This document shows, piece by piece, positions 46,290 through 55,602 of a stretch of DNA of 64,000 nucleotides. The notes beneath the pieces were generated by a model. The model did no database searches, was not told where the DNA came from, and worked only from the letters and a program-made list of their open reading frames with translations. The translations under genes were made by a program, and so were the position numbers. The DNA is from Flavobacterium sharifuzzamanii (GTDB lineage Bacteria; Bacteroidota; Bacteroidia; Flavobacteriales; Flavobacteriaceae). Where the stretch lies: the NCBI RefSeq assembly GCF_003254585.1, contig NZ_QJGZ01000040.1:518481-582480 (forward strand). The letters are read 5' to 3'. How positions within the stretch are numbered: position 1 is the stretch's first letter; every line of letters starts with the position of its first letter.

Positions 46290-47522
46290 ATGAAAAAAAT
46301 TCCATTTGTATTGGGTTTGATATTGGTGGCAGCAGCCTGCAATAAGACGCAATCTAAAAGCGATGCTGATTTTGATTCCTCAATATTCAGCGGGAACCAA
46401 TCCAAACGGATTGCTGTGGAAAACAATTCTGCTATAACCTTGGATTTAAAAAAACAGACAGGAAATCACGTGTTAAAAATGAGTGATTTAGTGGATTCGG
46501 TGAGCTATCTGCCATTGGAAACAACTGAAAAATCCCTGATCGGTGCTGTTGATGACATTGTTTCCTGCAAAGACAGAATTTTTATTCTGGATACCTACCG
46601 CGGAAAAAATGTATATGTTTTTGATAAACAGGGCAAATTTGTATTTAAGCTACCCAACGGAAAGGGGCCAGGTGAAATTTTGAGGCCTTATGATCTGGCT
46701 GTCAATGAGAAGAAGAGGATGCTGTATGTGTACGATGCAGAATCGGAAAGAATTGTATCCTACAATTGGGACGGGCAGTTTATAAAGGATCAGAAGACTC
46801 CAATACGATTTAAAAATTTTGAATATACAAATGATTCCTCATTCCTTATTCTGGCTTACCTGAATGACAATATAGGGCTTCCTGAAGAGGAATCGAAATC
46901 GCAATTGTTTGTGGTTGACACCACTTTTAAAATAATGTCTCATGGATTTCCATATAAAGAGATCGAAACAAAAAACAGGTTTTTTCTGAACAGCCATCTC
47001 AGAAGCGGTGCCAATAATCTGGCATACAGTCCCAGGTTCGGAAATGAGATTTATGAGTTCCAGAATGATAGCGTTTTCAAAAAGAAGTACAAACTTGACT
47101 TTGGCGATGACGCCTTAACTGAAGATGAGTTTTTTGTTGATACGAACGTTTTTCTAAAAAATGAAAAAAAGGAAGGTTATAAATATTTTATGGGAGATTA
47201 TGTCGAAAATGCCAATGATGCCTTTTTTAAAATCAATATTGGAAACAATATGCCAATGCTTCTGTTTTACGATTTAAAAACAAAAAGAACTGTCTCAGGA
47301 AGCACTTTCGCTTTGGACAATCCCAATATTCCATTTTTCAGTACGCCGGCAGCATCTGAAAATAACGCTTTTGTAACTGTTGTAGAGTCGATTTATATTG
47401 CCCAGCTAAAAAAGGATAAAAGAAGGTACGATAAACTGCCTTTAGATTTAAAGTCAGAATTTAAGGCAATTACAGAAAATTCCAACCCTGTAATAATGTA
47501 TTATACGTTAAAAAAGTTTTAA
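46290..47522 (+). CDS. Six-bladed beta-propeller lipoprotein (BF3164/NHL-like)
   Basis: 410 residues from the ATG at 46290; a GTG at 46281 would add three residues. Lipobox LVAAACNKT (Cys17). The body has repeated propeller strands, for example FILDTYRGKNVYVFDKQGKFVFKLPNGKGPGEI and LYVYDAESERIVSYNWDGQFI, as in 6-bladed beta-propeller lipoproteins of Bacteroidota. In many of those genomes such lipoproteins are encoded beside small exported peptides and thioredoxin-like proteins, as here. The role is unknown to me; binding or sensing of a peptide is the usual suggestion. The next gene begins one base after its stop. Confidence 0.8.
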   Translation: MKKIPFVLGLILVAAACNKTQSKSDADFDSSIFSGNQSKRIAVENNSAITLDLKKQTGNHVLKMSDLVDSVSYLPLETTEKSLIGAVDDIVSCKDRIFILDTYRGKNVYVFDKQGKFVFKLPNGKGPGEILRPYDLAVNEKKRMLYVYDAESERIVSYNWDGQFIKDQKTPIRFKNFEYTNDSSFLILAYLNDNIGLPEEESKSQLFVVDTTFKIMSHGFPYKEIETKNRFFLNSHLRSGANNLAYSPRFGNEIYEFQNDSVFKKKYKLDFGDDALTEDEFFVDTNVFLKNEKKEGYKYFMGDYVENANDAFFKINIGNNMPMLLFYDLKTKRTVSGSTFALDNPNIPFFSTPAASENNAFVTVVESIYIAQLKKDKRRYDKLPLDLKSEFKAITENSNPVIMYYTLKKF

Positions 47523-47523
47523 A

Positions 47524-48105
47524 ATGAAATACAGATATCTAGGTCTGCTGATGCTTTTAATCTCTTGCGCCAAAGATGCAAAAATTGCTGAAGCAGCAAT
47601 TCCAGCTGACAGCCATGAAGAGCTGTCGAGTTTTATTTCTAAAAACAGGCTAGAGCAGTCGTACCTCTACAAAAGCGAATTTTTTGGACTTGAGAGGCAT
47701 ACTGTTCTGCGGGATTTTAAAGGCAGGACAGTTGCTTTGGAAACAATGAATCGGGACAGTTTAACTCTGTTTTACAGGTTTTCGGGCTCGCACTGCACCG
47801 TCTGTGTGGAAGCAGAACTGGAAAATATTGAAAAATTGCCGGCCAGCAAGAAAAGCAGAATAATTTTTTTGGCAAGCGATCTAGAAGCCAGGGAATTGCA
47901 GTTGCTGTTTTCTGGCAATGCAGAAATGAAAAAAAATCTCTTTTTGCTGAATGAGCCCATATCCGGTTTTCCGATGGAAGACGCAAATGTACCATACTAT
48001 TTTGCAGTTGATAAGGATTTTAAGGCAAACCACTTATTTTTTCCTGACAAAGCCTATCCGGAATTGACTATGCAGTATTTGAGAATACTTTCAAATAAAA
48101 TTTAA
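47524..48105 (+). CDS. TlpA/thioredoxin-like lipoprotein
   Basis: 193 residues, lipobox LMLLISCAKD (Cys15). The fold resembles thioredoxin/AhpC-like proteins, with SLTLFYRFSGSHCTVCVEAEL carrying a redox pair Cys91-Cys94, and a cis-Pro candidate in ANVPYYFAVDK. It starts one base after the beta-propeller stop, so the two are translationally linked, and it is followed 12 bases later by the membrane fusion protein of the RND system. A second extracytoplasmic redox protein in the same operon reinforces the idea that a disulfide-rich client is made and exported here. Confidence 0.8.
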   Translation: MKYRYLGLLMLLISCAKDAKIAEAAIPADSHEELSSFISKNRLEQSYLYKSEFFGLERHTVLRDFKGRTVALETMNRDSLTLFYRFSGSHCTVCVEAELENIEKLPASKKSRIIFLASDLEARELQLLFSGNAEMKKNLFLLNEPISGFPMEDANVPYYFAVDKDFKANHLFFPDKAYPELTMQYLRILSNKI

Positions 48106-48117
48106 TAAAACATCCTT

Positions 48118-49191
48118 GTGCAAGTTCCCAAACCCTTTTGCCTTTTCATTTTTTCAGTGCTGCTTTTTTCGTGCCAGGATAAAGAAAACTTCAAAGAAGC
48201 CGATTTGTCAAGAGCGCCTTACAGCGCCTCAGCCATTATGGTAAAAACCGAAACGCTGCGGCCGGAACCTTTCGCTATGGAGCTCATGTGTACAGGCAAG
48301 CTCCAGGGTTTTGAAAAAGCAACGGTCCCTTTTCTGCTGAATGAAACAGTGGTAAATATCAGAGTCCATAATGGACAGCGGATAGCGCAAGGCCAGGTGC
48401 TGGCGGTACTGGAGCCTTTCAATTATAAACAGGAGGTTGAGCGCAGCGGCAATAGCCTAGAGAATGCCCGTCTGGAGATGGCCAATATGCTTTTGGGAGC
48501 CGGCTATTCCATAGGGGATACCGCACATATTCCAGCAGAACAGTGGCGCATTTACAAACTAAAAAGCGGCTACACAGCAGCTGCCCTTAGCCTGAAAGAT
48601 GCAATGCATAAGCTTTCACAGACTTTTGTAAAGGCGCCTATTAGTGGTGTGGTAACAGGTTTGGAGGCCAAGGCTTTTAATCCAGCTTCCGGTTACAAAA
48701 ATTGCTGTGTGCTGGTTAGTGATGCTAAAATGGAGGTAGGGTTCCATATATTGGAATCTCAGATCAGCGCGGTACAGAAAGGGCAGTCCATAACCCTTGT
48801 CCCTTACGCACTGCCTGAATTAAAAGCCAGCGGCAGCATCAGTGAGATTAACCCAGTCATAGACGAAAACGGCATGGTGGCTATAAAGGCTCTGGTCAAT
48901 AATAGTTCAGGAAAACTTATAGACGGAATGAATGTGAAGGTTTTGGTGAAAAACACTGTGGGGCATCAGCTGGCAGTGCCTAAATCAGCGGTGCTCGTGC
49001 GTCAGGGAAAGCACATTGTCTTTACGTACAGAATGGGAATGGCAATTTGGAATTATGTCACTTTGGGGCTGGAGAATAGCACCCAGTTTTGCATTGCTGA
49101 TGGTTTGAAGCCTGGTGATGAAATCATTGTCAGCAATAATTTTAATCTGGCTCATCAGACAGCGGTGAAGGTTAACAATAACAGCAATTAA
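48118..49191 (+). CDS. RND efflux periplasmic adaptor (membrane fusion protein), lipoprotein
   Basis: 357 residues from a GTG start; this start is needed to include the signal peptide, whose lipobox is LLFSCQDKE. The adaptor has the biotinyl-lipoyl motif (VPFLLNETVVNIRVHNGQRIAQGQVLAVLE) at about 80-110, then a helical hairpin and its return (FVKAPISGVVTG) and beta-barrel and membrane-proximal domains. It links an RND pump to the outer-membrane TolC channel. The gene is followed by two RND pump genes and a TolC gene in one direction. Confidence 0.9.
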   Translation: MQVPKPFCLFIFSVLLFSCQDKENFKEADLSRAPYSASAIMVKTETLRPEPFAMELMCTGKLQGFEKATVPFLLNETVVNIRVHNGQRIAQGQVLAVLEPFNYKQEVERSGNSLENARLEMANMLLGAGYSIGDTAHIPAEQWRIYKLKSGYTAAALSLKDAMHKLSQTFVKAPISGVVTGLEAKAFNPASGYKNCCVLVSDAKMEVGFHILESQISAVQKGQSITLVPYALPELKASGSISEINPVIDENGMVAIKALVNNSSGKLIDGMNVKVLVKNTVGHQLAVPKSAVLVRQGKHIVFTYRMGMAIWNYVTLGLENSTQFCIADGLKPGDEIIVSNNFNLAHQTAVKVNNNSN

Positions 49192-49194
49192 GCA

Positions 49195-52100
49195 TTGAAT
49201 AATCCTCCAGCCGTTTCTAAATCGAAAAACACCTGCGGCGTATCTTCATTTACTGTCATTATGGTGTTTTTACTCTTTAGCCTTATAGGGCTAAGCCTAA
49301 TTCCGCTGCTGTCAGTACAGATGGAACCGACTGTTGAGAATCAGTCCCTGAAAGTAATGGTGTCCTGGCCAAATGTGACGGCCGAGGTGCTCGAAGTTCA
49401 GGTGACTTCCCCAATGGAAGGAGCATTGGCCCAGATCAAGGGGCTCAGCGAAATTCATTCGAGTTCCCATAGCGGCAGAGCCGATATTTCACTGACCTTC
49501 GATCAAACGGTAAATCTGCCTGTCACGCGTCTTGAGGTGCTGTCAATTTTACGGGCTGTTTATCCAAAATTGCCGCAGGGAGTGGAACGCCCTATTCTTT
49601 CGGCTATGAATTCAGATCAGGGCGCTACTATTTTAGGCTACTCTATCATTGGACAAGGCTCTTCCTTGGAAGCGGAGAACTATCTGAAAAATTATTTTGT
49701 TCCGGCTTTAAGCGGGATTAAAGGGGTTTACGGAGTATCGGTTTATGGTGCCATTCCCAAAGAATGGGTCTTAGAGTATGATCCTATCCTTTTAAAGAAC
49801 AATGGGATTTCCGAGCAGGAAATTGCGGAATCCATTTCTGAATATCTGGCAGATAGGGAGATCGGCAAAGATTCTGAAGCGGATACCGGACAGCAGAAGA
49901 CCTTTGCCTATATACGGTTAAAAGGCGGCAGTACCAGCAGATTGGATTTAGGCAAGATTCCGGTAAAGCGGATCAATAGCAAAGTAATATTTCTGTCAGA
50001 GCTGGCAAAACTCAGCTATAAAGAATCAGTGCCGCAGAGCTACTATCGCATCAATGGCTTGAATAGGGTAAATCTTATGGTCAATGCCCTAAAGGATGTA
50101 AATACCATTGAACTTGCCGATAAGGTAAAAAAGGAAATCGAAAAACTCAAAGCACACCTGCCCGCCGGCTATTCCCTGCTGTTAGAGCAGGATGCAACCG
50201 CCGAACTGAAAAGCGAACTTTATAAACTGACCTTGCGCTGTGTGGTTACTGTAATGATTCTGCTGTTTTTTGTGTTTCTGGTTAATAGGCAGTGGAAGTA
50301 CATGCTAGTGGTTTTCCTGAGCTTGATTGCCAATATGCTGATTTCATGCGTGCTCTATTATTTGTTAAAGATAGAAATCCATCTTTATACATTAGCCGCT
50401 ATTACCGTTTCTCTAGGACTTGTAATTGACACAATTATGGTGATGGCGGATCATTATCGGCAAAAGGGAAACCGATACGTATTTCTGGCTCTTCTAGCGT
50501 CTGTCTTTACCACGATAGGCGCTTTGCTGGTCGTGTTTTTCATGAATGGCAATGCAATGGAAAATATGTGGGATTTTGCCGCAGTACAGGCCGTTACCCT
50601 TCTGGTGTCACTGTTCATTGCGTGGTTTTTAGTGCCCGCCATTACCGATCAGCTGCAATGGCAGATAGAATCCAGAAACAGCATTTCCAGAACAAGGGCG
50701 AAAAGGATTCTCAGATTTAACCGGATTTATAGAAGCATACTGCATTTTTCCATCAAGAAAAAATGGTGGCTTGCAGCTGGTTTTGTGCTGCTTTTTGGCC
50801 TGCCTCTATTTCTTCTTCCCAAGGAGATCATAAGCGCTGCAGACAATTCAGGAGTCGGCAGGAAAGAGTTAGAACCTAATTTTAGCCAGCAGTGCTATAA
50901 TGCCACTTTCGGCAGCGATGCGTATCGCACTATCAGGCAATACACTGACCCGGCTTTAGGCGGCACCCTGCGCTGGTTTGCCAGTTATGTAAAAGAGCCT
51001 GGGAAATACCAGCAGGCACAGCAGCGAACCATTATTGACATAGAGGTATTTATGCCTCCAGGCGCGACGCTGGGCCAGATGAACAGCGTTTTTATAGATC
51101 TGGAAAACAGCATTACTCCCTACAAAGAGATAGAGAAGTTCGTAAGCCAGATTGATTCTCCCCAAAGCGCTTCTATGCAGATCATTATCAAAAAAGAATT
51201 TGAAAACAGCAGATTTCCGCATGTTTTAAAAGGATTGCTGGTTAGAAGAGCCAGCGAGATGGGAAGTGCCGATTTTACCATCAGCGGTGTGGGCCAGGGT
51301 TTCTCTAATTTGATTGATGAAAGCAAGAACTCTTCTATAGAGCTATACGGCTACAATTTTGAAGAATTGATGCAGCAGGCTCGAAATGTGGCAGAGCGGC
51401 TGAAAGGCTACGCAAGGGTAAAAGACGTGGAGATAGCCACAGCTAGGGATAGAGGACTTTCTAACAGAAGAGAATTTGTCATTGTGCCTGACAAAGAGCA
51501 GTTAGCTGTCCGAGGTTCTTCGATTTCAGGGTTTTACGGAGACCTGAACTATCTAAATATTTCAGACGGTAAAAGTTTTAATGTATTGATAGGTAGTGAG
51601 TTGGAAGAGCTGCAGTTAAAGCCTCTTCAAAAAGAGCGTGTCTCCCTTTGGGAAGTTTCAAATTATCCCATAAATCAGCAGAACCGCGCCTTTAAGTTAA
51701 CCGATGCCGCCTCCATCGCAAATGAAAAGCAGGGTGAAAGCATCGAAAAAATAAATCAAGAGTACAAAGTATATGTAAATTATGATATCATAGGAGGGTG
51801 GGAGCATTCCACCATGGTCTACAATGAAGTAATTGAGAAAACCCGGCAGTCTTTGCCATTTGGCTTCAGAGTGCAGAAGCAGCAGTATGAACATTGGGAT
51901 CCGCAGTCGGCAGAGCAGTACTGGTATGTAGTTTTGGGATGTATTATCATCTTCTTTATATGCGCCGTTTTATTGGAATCGCTGCGGCAGGCGGCTGTAA
52001 TCACCGGACTAATTCCACTGTCTTTTATTGGTTTGTTTGCAGCCTTTATTTGGTTTGATGCCAATTTTGACCAGGGCGGTTATGCTGCTTTTTTGCTCTT

Positions 52101-52464
52101 GAGCGGCCAGACGGTCGTTTCTGCACTGTTTATCGTAAATGATTTCAACCATATCCTTAAAGTACATAAGGCCAAACCTGCAACCGCCTATTTAAAAGCC
52201 TACCATCACAAGATTATTCCTATTATGCTCACGATTATTTCCACGGTATTAGGGTTTGTCCCTTTTTTATGGGGTGATAAACAGGAGGGGTTCTGGTTCA
52301 GTCTAGGGGTGGGGACAAGTGGGGGGCTTCTTTTCTCACTGCTAGTGCTGCCGGTGTATCTTCCATTGTTTTTAGGGATCGATCCCAAAGTCAAATTGAA
52401 GCAAGAAAAGAAAAACAACAGGACAATAGGCAATTTCTTTAAATGCAGTAAATCAATTTTTTAA
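49195..52464 (+). CDS. RND-family transporter subunit 1
   Basis: 1089 residues, starting with TTG four bases after the adaptor stop. First membrane segment VIMVFLLFSLIGLSLIPLLSV, two large periplasmic loops, and further membrane groups at about 350-500 and 895-1055. TM4 reads SLGLVIDTIMVMAD: one Asp (Asp412) where AcrB has an Asp-Asp pair. The TM10 region (LLLSGQTVVSALFIVND) lacks the Lys of AcrB. So the proton-relay residues differ from drug-type pumps. It is encoded next to a second, different RND subunit, as in MdtB/MdtC-type heteromers. Composition is more G+C-rich than the pectin and phosphoester regions. Confidence 0.88.
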   Translation: MNNPPAVSKSKNTCGVSSFTVIMVFLLFSLIGLSLIPLLSVQMEPTVENQSLKVMVSWPNVTAEVLEVQVTSPMEGALAQIKGLSEIHSSSHSGRADISLTFDQTVNLPVTRLEVLSILRAVYPKLPQGVERPILSAMNSDQGATILGYSIIGQGSSLEAENYLKNYFVPALSGIKGVYGVSVYGAIPKEWVLEYDPILLKNNGISEQEIAESISEYLADREIGKDSEADTGQQKTFAYIRLKGGSTSRLDLGKIPVKRINSKVIFLSELAKLSYKESVPQSYYRINGLNRVNLMVNALKDVNTIELADKVKKEIEKLKAHLPAGYSLLLEQDATAELKSELYKLTLRCVVTVMILLFFVFLVNRQWKYMLVVFLSLIANMLISCVLYYLLKIEIHLYTLAAITVSLGLVIDTIMVMADHYRQKGNRYVFLALLASVFTTIGALLVVFFMNGNAMENMWDFAAVQAVTLLVSLFIAWFLVPAITDQLQWQIESRNSISRTRAKRILRFNRIYRSILHFSIKKKWWLAAGFVLLFGLPLFLLPKEIISAADNSGVGRKELEPNFSQQCYNATFGSDAYRTIRQYTDPALGGTLRWFASYVKEPGKYQQAQQRTIIDIEVFMPPGATLGQMNSVFIDLENSITPYKEIEKFVSQIDSPQSASMQIIIKKEFENSRFPHVLKGLLVRRASEMGSADFTISGVGQGFSNLIDESKNSSIELYGYNFEELMQQARNVAERLKGYARVKDVEIATARDRGLSNRREFVIVPDKEQLAVRGSSISGFYGDLNYLNISDGKSFNVLIGSELEELQLKPLQKERVSLWEVSNYPINQQNRAFKLTDAASIANEKQGESIEKINQEYKVYVNYDIIGGWEHSTMVYNEVIEKTRQSLPFGFRVQKQQYEHWDPQSAEQYWYVVLGCIIIFFICAVLLESLRQAAVITGLIPLSFIGLFAAFIWFDANFDQGGYAAFLLLSGQTVVSALFIVNDFNHILKVHKAKPATAYLKAYHHKIIPIMLTIISTVLGFVPFLWGDKQEGFWFSLGVGTSGGLLFSLLVLPVYLPLFLGIDPKVKLKQEKKNNRTIGNFFKCSKSIF

Positions 52465-52495
52465 TTATGAATAGACTTGGTAAAATATTTTTTCT

Positions 52496-55400
52496 ATGAT
52501 AAAATTCTTGCTAGACCGGCCTGTGGCAGTAATAATGATTTTCACGGCCATTTTGATAACTGGCTTGGCTGTTGCTTTTCAGCTGCCCGTTTCTTTAATG
52601 CCAGATGTAGATATACCCCAAATGACCGTCCAGATTACCCGCGACCAGGCATCGGCGCAGGAACTTGAAAAGACTATTATCTCCCAGCTGCGTCTGCAGC
52701 TGATGCAGACCCCTGGATTGGAAAATATGGTTAGTGAGGCAAAGGATGGAAGCGGTAAAATCTATCTCCAATTTGATTATGGAACCGATATTGATTATGC
52801 CTTTATTGAAGTGAACGAAAAAATTGATGCTGCAATGCGGTTTTTGCCGCGCGATGTGGAGCGCCCCAATATTGTAAAAGCCAATGCAACCGATCTGCCT
52901 GTTTTTTATATCAATGCAAGCATGAAGGATTCTCTCGCAGGCCCAGAAAAGTTTCTGGAATTTTGCGCCTTTTCCGAATCATATATAAAAAAACAGCTTG
53001 AGCAGCTGCCCGAAGTGGCGATGGTGGATATGAGCGGTCTGGAACATCCTGAATTATACATTCAGTCCGACGAAGAAAAATTGGAAAGCCTGGGCCTGGA
53101 TCAGGATTTTATCCAGAACCTGCTGCGCGAAAATAATATAGATATCGGAAGCCTGATGGTGCGGGATGGATTCTATGAGTATAATATCCGATTCTCATCG
53201 AGTTTAACCAAGCCGAAAGAGGTAGAGGATATCTGGTTTAAGACCAATGGCGCTGCCCTTCAGCTAAAAGACATCGCCGAAGTCGGGATTCGCCCCCGAG
53301 ACGTGAGGGGAGCTTTTTTGGATGGAAATAAAAGAGCGATTAATATGGCTGTTATCAAGCAGTCGAAATCGAGAATGGATGATCTAAAAAATAAGGTTTC
53401 CAAGGTCATTAGCCAGATTGAGAAAGAACACCCCGGTATTGCCTTTCACGTCAATCGGGACCAGACTTTTATTCTGGATTACTCCATTTCCAACCTGCAG
53501 CAGAGTTTATGGTTTGGAATCGCGCTCTGCAGTTTGGCCATGTTCCTTTTTATGAAGGATGCGCTTTCTCCAGTGCTTATAATTTTGAGCGTTCCTGTTG
53601 CGCTGCTTATCAGTATGCTTTTATTTAGGATTTTCGGCCTTTCGATCAATATAATATCTCTTGCTGGCTTGATTTTGGCCGTAGGGAACATGATAGACAA
53701 TGCCATTGTGGTAATCGACAACATAAATCAGGAGCGCGAACTGGGTTTGACCCTCTCAGATTCCTGCCGCAAAGGCACCGTTTCTGTTATTGCGCCCATG
53801 GTTTCTTCCCTATTGACTTCGTGTGCGATCTTTGTGCCATTGATTTTTTTAAGCGGCATTTCCGGTGCCTTGTTCTATGATCAGGCAATGGCCATAACAT
53901 TGGGCTTAAGCGCTTCGCTGATGGTTTCCGTTACCCTGATTCCGGTTCTGTATTTTCATTTCCATAAAAATCGGAAAACTGGAAGGCTTAGTCAGATTCT
54001 TCAGAAATACAACACCATAAACTGGGAAGGTTTTTACGATTCGAGCTTTAATTATTTTTTTAAGTACCGAAAGTGGTGGGTCGTTTTTTTCTGCCTCTTC
54101 CTGATTTTGAGTTTCGGCTTGTTTGCACATATAAAAGTATACCGGATGCCTGAACTCGAAAAGATCGAAACAATGGTAAAAATCGACTGGAATCAGAATA
54201 TTCATTTATCTGAAAACCAGAAACGCGCACAGCATCTGTTATCTGCGCTAAAGGAAGATTATATCGAGGCGAACAGCTGGATTGGCGAGCAGCAGTTCAT
54301 TATGGCTACAGAGAACGCAACGGATTTTTCCCAATGCGCTCTGTATCTAAAAGTAAAATCAAACGACGATTTGGTAAAAATAAAAGGCAATCTGAATGAT
54401 TTTGTCACGCACTATTACCCTGATGCAACAGTGAGCTTTTCGCCTGTAAAATCAGTCTTGGAGCAGTTGTTTTCCAGCAGGGAAGCTCCTCTTACCGCTA
54501 AGGTGAGTTTATACGGTAAAAAAGGAATTCCTCCAATTCAAGATATGGAGAAATCCATTAGCACTTTGCAAAATAGGTACGCTGGGCAGGGAGTAGAATC
54601 TGTTGCGCTGCAGGAACACCTGCTTATTACATTAAAACCTGAATTGCTGGCGATTTATGAGGTAAGCCAGTCAAAGTTAATCGAAGAGCTAAAAAAAGCA
54701 TTAAGCAAGAATACCATTGATGTCCTGCGGGCCAAAAACCAGTATCTGCCGATAGTGGTATCAGGTAAAGAAAAGTCTGTATATGCTATCATTCACAGCA
54801 CTTTCATAACCAATAAAAATAATGAGGAAATTCCTCTATCAGCTTTAGTTGCAGTCAGTAGAGAGCTGGATTATAAAACTTTTTACGGTGGAAAAGAAGG
54901 GGCTTTCCTTCCCATAAATTTCCAGAATCTAAAAAGTATTAAAGGAGAGGAAACCTTACGGAGTATCAAAAAAGCAGTAGATGCGTCTGGCAAAAAAATG
55001 GATGTTTCATTTACAGGGAGTCTGCTTTCAGGGCAAGAGTTGCTTAAAGAGATGCTGTTTGTTATCATTATGTCGCTGATGCTGCTCTATTTTATTCTGG
55101 CAGCGCAGTTCGAGTCGCTCACCCAGCCGCTAATTGTAATGCTGGAAATTCCTATTGACATCGGCGCCGTACTGCTTTTTTTATATTTAACAGGCAACAG
55201 CCTTAATTTAATGTCTATGACCGGTATCATAGTTATGACTGGAGTGATTATAAATGACTCCATTTTAAAGATCGACACCATAAATCAGCTGCGCAAAGAA
55301 GGATACAGCCTCTTAGATGCCATACATGAGGGCGGCAGAAAACGATTTAAAGCTATTTTAATGACATCACTTACCAGTATTCTGGCTGTAATACCGATGT

Positions 55401-55561
55401 TTTTTAATAATGACATTGGCTCCCAGCTTCAGAAGCCTCTTGCATATACCATCACTATTGGGATGATTGCGGGAACCTTTGTCAGTTTGTATTTTATTCC
55501 GCTTTGCTATTACTACCTAAACATAAAAAAGGAGACTGAAAAAAAAACTCAAAGAAGATAG
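52496..55561 (+). CDS. RND-family transporter subunit 2
   Basis: 1021 residues, 31 bases after subunit 1. It opens with MIKFLLDRPVAVIMIFTAILITGLAVAFQLPVSLMPDVDIPQM, the normal RND N-terminus. TM4 reads LILAVGNMIDNAIVVIDN with Asp401. The TM10 region is MTGIIVMTGVIINDSILKIDTIN, again without the AcrB lysine but with an Asn-Asp pair. It is only distantly similar to subunit 1, so the pair is not a recent duplication. With the adaptor and the TolC encoded downstream it completes a tripartite exporter. Confidence 0.9.
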   Translation: MIKFLLDRPVAVIMIFTAILITGLAVAFQLPVSLMPDVDIPQMTVQITRDQASAQELEKTIISQLRLQLMQTPGLENMVSEAKDGSGKIYLQFDYGTDIDYAFIEVNEKIDAAMRFLPRDVERPNIVKANATDLPVFYINASMKDSLAGPEKFLEFCAFSESYIKKQLEQLPEVAMVDMSGLEHPELYIQSDEEKLESLGLDQDFIQNLLRENNIDIGSLMVRDGFYEYNIRFSSSLTKPKEVEDIWFKTNGAALQLKDIAEVGIRPRDVRGAFLDGNKRAINMAVIKQSKSRMDDLKNKVSKVISQIEKEHPGIAFHVNRDQTFILDYSISNLQQSLWFGIALCSLAMFLFMKDALSPVLIILSVPVALLISMLLFRIFGLSINIISLAGLILAVGNMIDNAIVVIDNINQERELGLTLSDSCRKGTVSVIAPMVSSLLTSCAIFVPLIFLSGISGALFYDQAMAITLGLSASLMVSVTLIPVLYFHFHKNRKTGRLSQILQKYNTINWEGFYDSSFNYFFKYRKWWVVFFCLFLILSFGLFAHIKVYRMPELEKIETMVKIDWNQNIHLSENQKRAQHLLSALKEDYIEANSWIGEQQFIMATENATDFSQCALYLKVKSNDDLVKIKGNLNDFVTHYYPDATVSFSPVKSVLEQLFSSREAPLTAKVSLYGKKGIPPIQDMEKSISTLQNRYAGQGVESVALQEHLLITLKPELLAIYEVSQSKLIEELKKALSKNTIDVLRAKNQYLPIVVSGKEKSVYAIIHSTFITNKNNEEIPLSALVAVSRELDYKTFYGGKEGAFLPINFQNLKSIKGEETLRSIKKAVDASGKKMDVSFTGSLLSGQELLKEMLFVIIMSLMLLYFILAAQFESLTQPLIVMLEIPIDIGAVLLFLYLTGNSLNLMSMTGIIVMTGVIINDSILKIDTINQLRKEGYSLLDAIHEGGRKRFKAILMTSLTSILAVIPMFFNNDIGSQLQKPLAYTITIGMIAGTFVSLYFIPLCYYYLNIKKETEKKTQRR

Positions 55562-55602
55562 CTCTCAGCAGCATCTTCAATTCTGAAAACTAAGATCAAA
55601 AA

